From Candidatus Pantoea bituminis (GTDB lineage Bacteria; Pseudomonadota; Gammaproteobacteria; Enterobacterales; Enterobacteriaceae): a DNA stretch of 64,000 bases. Of this stretch, positions 57,907 to 64,000 are shown in pieces. Made by a program: the position numbers and the translations under genes. Below the pieces are notes generated by a model. It did not search any database, was not told the origin of the DNA, and was given only the letters and a program-made list of their open reading frames with translations. The stretch lies in the NCBI RefSeq assembly GCF_018842675.1, contig NZ_JAGTWO010000002.1, positions 124,001-188,000 on the forward strand, read 5' to 3'. Numbering within the stretch: the stretch's first letter is position 1; the number at the start of each line of letters is the position of its first letter.

Positions 57907-59367
57907 ATGGATAAAGAACTCTACATCTCGTCGAATCCTGCATCTGGCCCTAACAGCGCTACCCGTACTGAGCCGTTTGTTAAGATCATCGCTATCGTCG
58001 CCACGTTGGGCGGACTGCTATTTGGTTACGATACCGGTGTTGTTTCCGGCGCTCTACTTTTCATGCGTGGTGATTTAGAACTCACCCCCTTCACAACTGG
58101 CCTGGTTACGAGCTCCCTGTTATTTGGAGCCGCGTTTGGCGCGCTGGCTGCGGGTCATTTTTCCGACAGCGTCGGAAGAAGACGCATCATCATCATTCTT
58201 GCGATTATTTTTGCGGTGGGTGCAGTCGGTTCAGCCTTTGCGCCAGACGTGCAATGGATGATTGCCTCAAGACTATTTTTAGGCTTCGCCGTGGGTGGTG
58301 CTGCCGCCACCGTGCCTGTCTACATCGCTGAAATTGCCCCGGCAAATAAACGCGGTCAGCTTGTTACCCTTCAGGAGTTGATGATCGTTTCAGGGCAGTT
58401 GCTCGCCTACATCTCAAACGCAACATTCAATGATATATGGGGTGGGGAAAATACCTGGCGTTGGATGCTCGCCCTTTCTACCGTACCGGCCGTTCTGTTA
58501 TGGCTCGGCATGATTTTTATGCCCGAAAGTCCACGCTGGCACGTAATGAAAGGGAACTCAAATGAAGCACGCAAGGTACTTGAAAAAACGCGTGCTGCTG
58601 AAGATGTTGAGTGGGAACTGGAAGAAATAGAAGAGACTATCGAGGAAAACCGACAACAGGGTAAAGGTCGTCTTCGTGATTTAGCCACGCCATGGTTGAT
58701 GAAGATTTTCTTTCTCGGCGTCGGTATTGCCGCCATACAGCAGCTTACTGGTGTGAACACCATTATGTATTACGCTCCAACCATGCTTACCGCGGCTGGG
58801 CTGAGTAATGATGCCGCTCTGTTTGCTACGATCTCCAATGGTGTCATATCGGTTGTTATGACGCTGGTGGGTATCTGGCTAATTGGAAAGGTTGGGCGGC
58901 GTCCCCTCGTGCTGATTGGTCAGATTGGCTGTACCTGTAGCCTGTTCTTCATCGGTGCCATTTGCTTCTTTATGCCTGAATATCATCTTGGTGAGGTTAA
59001 CTTACTTCGTGCTTATCTGGTGCTCACTGGCATGCTAATTTTTCTCTGCTTCCAGCAGGGTGCGCTTTCACCCGTTACCTGGTTGCTTCTTTCAGAGATA
59101 TTCCCAGCCAGAATGCGTGGAATATGCATGGGAGGCGCAGTGTTCTCACTCTGGATCGCCAACTTTGCTATTTCGATGGCGTTTCCTTTGCTGCTAGCCG
59201 CATTCGGCCTTGCCGGCGCGTTTTTAATTTTCGCTGTTATTGGGATTGCAGGTAGCGTTTTCGTCATACGATTTATTCCAGAAACAAAAGGAAGAAGTCT
59301 TGAGCAAGTGGAGCATTACTTCTATGAGCTTTACAACCATAAAAAGCCTGCTCTGAATAAAATATAA
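57907..59367 (+). CDS. Sugar-porter MFS transporter (IolT/XylE type)
   Basis: A 486-residue 12-helix H+ symporter of the sugar porter family. Signatures: GGLLFGYDTGVVSGALLFMR in helix 1, GHFSDSVGRRRIII in loop 2-3, VPVYIAEIAPANKRGQLVTL after helix 6, QQLTGVNTIMYYAPTML in helix 7, PVTWLLLSEIFPARMRG and PETKGRSLEQVE at the end. Family members carry myo-inositol, xylose, galactose or arabinose. AGGAGG precedes the ATG. Position between the iol-like genes favours inositol or another cyclitol. Confidence 0.93.
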   Translation: MDKELYISSNPASGPNSATRTEPFVKIIAIVATLGGLLFGYDTGVVSGALLFMRGDLELTPFTTGLVTSSLLFGAAFGALAAGHFSDSVGRRRIIIILAIIFAVGAVGSAFAPDVQWMIASRLFLGFAVGGAAATVPVYIAEIAPANKRGQLVTLQELMIVSGQLLAYISNATFNDIWGGENTWRWMLALSTVPAVLLWLGMIFMPESPRWHVMKGNSNEARKVLEKTRAAEDVEWELEEIEETIEENRQQGKGRLRDLATPWLMKIFFLGVGIAAIQQLTGVNTIMYYAPTMLTAAGLSNDAALFATISNGVISVVMTLVGIWLIGKVGRRPLVLIGQIGCTCSLFFIGAICFFMPEYHLGEVNLLRAYLVLTGMLIFLCFQQGALSPVTWLLLSEIFPARMRGICMGGAVFSLWIANFAISMAFPLLLAAFGLAGAFLIFAVIGIAGSVFVIRFIPETKGRSLEQVEHYFYELYNHKKPALNKI

Positions 59368-59502
59368 GCCCTGCGCTAAGGATATATTTTATTTAGCCGC
59401 AAGCCTGCGAAATGCTGATAAAAAAACACACCTTAGCGTTTTAAATTATTGAGAAATACAAAATCAGCCTTCAATTGATGAATCAACATTCAGGAATAGC
59501 TT

Positions 59503-60324
59503 ATGTCTATCAACATCACTAATGACCGTTTCTGCATTAACCGAAAAATAGCACCGTCCGTCAGTATTGAACGTTTTTTCGAGCTGGTGAAAGAGCTTGG
59601 TTTGAATAAAGTTGAGCTTCGTAACGATATGAACGGCGGAAGCGTGACTGACGGGAAAGGTGGCGATGCGGTAAGGAACATGGCCGGCAAAACTGCAATA
59701 AAAATCATCACGATCAACGCAGTGTATCCCTTTAATCAGTTGAATGATGACGTTCTGAGTCGGACTCGTCAGTTATTGAGTGATGCACGTGACGTGGGTG
59801 CCGAATCCCTGGTGCTGTGCCCGCTTAATGACGGTACCCAGATCTCAGATGACGAAACGATTTCCGCATTGAAAACGCTCGCGCCTTTGTTTGCGGAATA
59901 TGGCATTCAGGGATTGGTTGAGCCGCTGGGCTTTCCACAAAGCTCTTTACGATCTGCCACTGTTGCCCAGTCCCTGATTAAACAAGCCGGTGTGCCCTTT
60001 AAACTCGTTTTAGATACCTTCCATCATCATCTCTTCGAAGATGCTGAGAATGACTTCGAGCAGGATATTGATATTACCCAAATTGGCCTGGTGCATCTGT
60101 CTGGCGTGACTGACACGCGTGCGACTCACCTCCTGACTGATGAAGAACGCATCATGCTTAGTGAAGGCGATCTTCTTAAATCCAAAGAGCAGGTAAACAG
60201 GCTTGAGCAGATGGGCTATCGCGGTATTTACGCATTTGAACCGTTCTCATCTGTTATGGACTCATGGACTGAAGAAGATATTGCTCGTGAAATTAAGAAC
60301 AGCATTCTTTTCTTGAATCAATAA
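59503..60324 (+). CDS. TIM-barrel sugar isomerase/epimerase (IolH/IolI-like)
   Basis: A 273-residue xylose-isomerase-like TIM-barrel protein. ELGLNKVELRNDMNGG at the start, YGIQGLVEPLGFPQSSLRS with a metal Glu, FKLVLDTFHHHLFED with Asp and His, IGLVHLSGVTD and GYRGIYAFEPFSS with the last Glu. The fold fits inosose isomerase IolI or IolH. It follows the sugar porter by 135 bp and precedes the third dehydrogenase by 30 bp. AGGA precedes the ATG. The exact reaction is open. Confidence 0.87.
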   Translation: MSINITNDRFCINRKIAPSVSIERFFELVKELGLNKVELRNDMNGGSVTDGKGGDAVRNMAGKTAIKIITINAVYPFNQLNDDVLSRTRQLLSDARDVGAESLVLCPLNDGTQISDDETISALKTLAPLFAEYGIQGLVEPLGFPQSSLRSATVAQSLIKQAGVPFKLVLDTFHHHLFEDAENDFEQDIDITQIGLVHLSGVTDTRATHLLTDEERIMLSEGDLLKSKEQVNRLEQMGYRGIYAFEPFSSVMDSWTEEDIAREIKNSILFLNQ

Positions 60325-61365
<1,041 letters not shown>

Positions 61366-61464
61366 TTAGAGTATGACTCCGCTTTACGGCGTGGCCGTGG
61401 TTATCGTGGTCTCGCCATATCATTTTTAATGCTCATTGAAACAGGGTCCGCACTTAAATTTGCG

Positions 61465-61500
61465 TATTAAAAAAGGGTTCATGACCAGAATGAACCCTTT
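61465..61500. terminator. Terminator between iolG-like and cytochrome c genes
   Basis: An 11-bp perfect stem (61472-61482 with 61490-61500), 7-nt loop. On the reverse strand it is followed by a run of six T, so it mainly ends the cytochrome c operon; it may also act on the plus strand. Confidence 0.75.
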
Positions 61501-61567
61501 AAAATCCTCAGCCTATCAAACCAGTCAGGCTTTATCCGTCGTCCTGATCTGAGGACATCATGTCATC

Positions 61568-62878
61568 TTAATGCGCTGCCATCTGCGGTTTTAACTTCAG
61601 TAACTTCCGGCTTTCGGTAACATCTTCTACCGGGACAGCCGTTGCCGCATTACCCCAACTGTTTCTCAGATAGGTTGCGACAGCTGCAACCTGCTCATCT
61701 GATAATTTCCAGTCAAAGGCTGGCATAGCACCGCTGGTAGGATTGCCGACAGTCACCGCGCCACGCCCACCCTGTAGAATCGTTGTGATAATGGAAGATG
61801 CATCTTCAGCCATCAACCCTGAGTTACCTGCCAGGCTCGCTGCAAGATTTGGAATGCCTTTACCATCACTATTATGGCAGGCAGTACAGTTAGCCGAATA
61901 AACGTTTTCACCCATTTTCATTTGGGCATTACTGACTGATAACGCCGCTGGCGCTTTATTCTCTGAAGCTGGAACAGCTTTCAAATAGACAGCGATCGCA
62001 CGCAGATCTTCATCTGTCAGGTGTTGGGTGGAATTTGTTACCGCTTCAGCCATAGGACCAGAAGCTACCGCAACATGGTTACTGCCAAGCTTCAGGTAAT
62101 CGATGATTTGATCCTGGCTCCAGCGGCCAATGCCTGTATACGTGTTAGGGGTGATGTCGGGAGCATGCCACTCGGCCAGGTTACTTCCTTGTAGATAGTC
62201 GCTGGTATCACCACCAATGATATTTTTGGCTGTATGGCATGCAGCACAGTGCTCCAGACCTTCAACTAAATAGGCGCCTCGGTTCCAGATCTGGGACTTT
62301 GCAGTATCAATTTGAAAACCCTGATTTTTGAAGAACAGCAGGTTCCACCCCATCATTGCCAGACGGATGTTATAAGGAAAACTGAGGTTAGTCTCTGGCA
62401 CTTTATAATTCACTGGCTTGACCGACCGCATGTACATCCAGAGATCGTGCATATCTTTATCGCTGACTTTTACATACGCATTATATGGCATGGCTGGATA
62501 GAGGTTTTCCCCTTCCTTACCTTTGCCATGACGAACGGCACGGTAGAAATCGCGTTCGGTCCACTTGCCAATGCCTGTCTCTGCATCAGGGGTGATGTTG
62601 CTGGCATAGATACCGCCAAAGGGTGTACTGATTGAGTAACCACCGGAAAATGGCTGCTTGCTTTCGGGCGCGGTGTGGCAGGCGATACAATCTCCCGCAA
62701 CAGCTACATAGCGACCACGCGCCACTGACTCGCCATCAGATGCGGATGGAGGCTGGCTGGTCAACACGTCAGTGCTGGCAACATTATCTGATGACGTATC
62801 ACCATTTTCCCACAATAGAGCAGCAGCAACGGTGGCAGCTACAACAGCAAACCCAGCGACAATCGTTGTCTTTTTCAT
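61568..62878 (-). CDS. Three-heme cytochrome c subunit of a gluconate-type dehydrogenase
   Basis: A 436-residue exported cytochrome with an N-terminal membrane segment (about 5-22) and three heme sites: CIACH at about 64-68, CAACH at about 212-216 and CTACH at about 338-342. The size and spacing match the cytochrome subunit of membrane gluconate 2-dehydrogenase, 2-ketogluconate dehydrogenase and alcohol dehydrogenase of acetic acid bacteria and Pantoea. It passes electrons from the flavoprotein (62880) to ubiquinone at the periplasmic face. The start is directly at the stop of the flavoprotein gene, so the two are coupled. Confidence 0.95.
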   Translation of the reverse strand: MKKTTIVAGFAVVAATVAAALLWENGDTSSDNVASTDVLTSQPPSASDGESVARGRYVAVAGDCIACHTAPESKQPFSGGYSISTPFGGIYASNITPDAETGIGKWTERDFYRAVRHGKGKEGENLYPAMPYNAYVKVSDKDMHDLWMYMRSVKPVNYKVPETNLSFPYNIRLAMMGWNLLFFKNQGFQIDTAKSQIWNRGAYLVEGLEHCAACHTAKNIIGGDTSDYLQGSNLAEWHAPDITPNTYTGIGRWSQDQIIDYLKLGSNHVAVASGPMAEAVTNSTQHLTDEDLRAIAVYLKAVPASENKAPAALSVSNAQMKMGENVYSANCTACHNSDGKGIPNLAASLAGNSGLMAEDASSIITTILQGGRGAVTVGNPTSGAMPAFDWKLSDEQVAAVATYLRNSWGNAATAVPVEDVTESRKLLKLKPQMAAH

Positions 62879-62879
62879 A

Positions 62880-64000
62880 TCACACCTTTACCAACGGGCC
62901 GGGATTCTTCATGTACTGTTCGATAATGGCTTTCGCCGTCCACAGGCTCAGTGCGCCAATCGTGCCCGTCGGGTTATATCCGGCATTGTTTGGAAAAGAA
63001 GAGGCACCCAGAACAAACAGGTTGTGCATATCCCAGCTTTGCTGATAGCGGTTGAGTACGCTGGTTTCAGGATCAACGCCCATTACTGCACCGCCGATAG
63101 TGTGGTCACTTGCGAAGTTATACGGTGAGTAATGGCCTGACGCGGAATTGGTACCAATAACAATTTTTGCGCCCATCGCTTTACCAATTTCGACACTCTT
63201 CTCTTCGATAAACTTTGCGGAAAGACGATCATTATCGTTGTAGTCAAAAGTGACGCGCAGCAGCGGATTGCCGTTATCATCTTTGTATTCTGGGTCGAGA
63301 TCGAGGTAGTAATCCTCATGAGAGAAACTGGTGCCCTGTCCAAAGATGAACGTGCCATTCTGGAACGCGTGGGTATAAGCCTTTTTCCACTCTTTACCCC
63401 AACGCGGCGTACCCGGAGGAAGAACATCAGCATTGCCTATGGGCCTGGCACCACGTGCAACAACCAAAATGCCGGCACCACCAATGAAGTCCATCCCGGT
63501 GTGATCGAAATTATCGCCGTTCCAGTCATCAACTTGCTGTGAAAGTGCCCCAGCACCGATGTACTGATTTAAGTTTTCATCTTCGAAGAATAAGCTGGCA
63601 CCAGATACCGTCTGGAAGCTGTACGCTCGCCCTACTACACCCGTTTTGCTTACAGGGTCGTAAGGTTTACCAATTTTAGAAAGAAGCAACAGGCGGACGT
63701 TCTGCATCTGGAAGGCAGAAAGGATGACAATGTCAGCGGGTTGATCCCACTCTTTTTATTTTTATCAAGATAAGTCACGCCAGTAGCAGTCTTGCCGTCA
63801 GCAGATTTATTAACACGCACTACAGCGGAATCAGTCAGTACGGTGAAGTTTTCACGCTGCATTAAAGCCGGAATAACACAGGCATTAGGGCTGGATTTTG
63901 AGAAGTTACCGCAGCCATAGTAGAGGCAATAACCGCAATAGGTACAAGGTCCCATCCTGACACCCAATGGGTTCACATAAGCGCGTGAAGCCTGGCCTGC
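62880..64000 (-). CDS. GMC-type flavoprotein subunit of a gluconate-type dehydrogenase, partial, one homopolymer frameshift
   Basis: The C-terminal part of a GMC oxidoreductase; the FAD-binding N-terminus lies beyond 64000. The segment upstream (NPLGVRMGPCTYCGYCLYYG) carries the cysteine cluster of gluconate/2-ketogluconate dehydrogenases. A run of five A (63753-63757) needs one more base to join YLDKNKKEWDQPADIVILSA to the rest. The end, SDHTIGGAVMGVDPETSVL, NLFVLGASSFPNNAGYNPT and GTIGALSLWTAKAI, is typical of GMC enzymes. It oxidises gluconate or ketogluconate in the periplasm; the third small subunit would be upstream, outside the window. Confidence 0.92.

Overview
The window reads as chromosomal or large-plasmid DNA of a plant- or insect-associated member of the Enterobacterales, most like Pantoea/Erwinia. 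The grounds are a Tsr/Tar-type chemoreceptor with a C-terminal CheR-tethering peptide, a DUF1471 periplasmic peptide, a KGG-repeat stress protein, a FepA-like receptor and a membrane gluconate dehydrogenase. The taxonomy is an inference from gene content. Most of the window is accessory catabolic DNA: gene blocks for unusual carbon sources, each with its own regulator and transporter, separated by fossils of transposases.

Layout. 1-11.3 kb: the end of a chemoreceptor gene, then regulators (MarR, Rob-like AraC, cupin-AraC), small redox enzymes, short stress or periplasmic proteins, an IS3 fossil and copies of a palindromic 26-nt repeat. 11.6-19.3 kb: sugar-acid genes (LacI regulator, two dehydrogenases, an anion-symporter-type MFS, short-type mannonate dehydratase, GntP permease). 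19.3-37.7 kb: an aromatic catabolic block between two ISNCY transposase fossils. It has two operons, 19.78-24.99 kb (+) and 33.47-26.11 kb (-), with a PadR-DUF2218 regulator between them and the same operator-like element before each operon and before the regulator. Together they carry a flavin monooxygenase, an extradiol dioxygenase, an ACMSD-like amidohydrolase, two FAH-family hydrolases, HpaH, HpaI, an SDR, an NTF2-like protein, a DUF3500 protein, a RidA protein, an OprD-type porin and an MFS carrier. A second PadR gene and a FepA-like receptor follow.

37.8-51.3 kb: a second extradiol dioxygenase, an MFS carrier, an exported tannase and a gallate lower pathway (galB, galC, galD, a DUF1932 dehydrogenase, a double-HTH LysR regulator, galT) with pckA next door. 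Tannase would release gallate, GalD/GalB/GalC would finish its breakdown to pyruvate and oxaloacetate, and PckA would turn oxaloacetate into PEP. The ring-opening gallate dioxygenase is not in the window. 52.3-61.4 kb: an inositol-like sugar block (IolE-like protein, three Gfo/Idh/MocA dehydrogenases, a TIM-barrel isomerase, a sugar-porter MFS, a LacI regulator) with a shared palindromic operator. 61.5-64 kb: cytochrome c and flavoprotein subunits of a gluconate-type dehydrogenase, the latter running off the window.

Data quality. About fourteen genes are interrupted by one-base changes, nearly all losses of one base from runs of 4-7 identical bases. Restoring the base gives full-length proteins of the usual family length. 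I therefore treat them as probably intact genes in an assembly with homopolymer errors and annotate them as single CDS, giving the suspected position. No tRNA, rRNA or CRISPR array was found.
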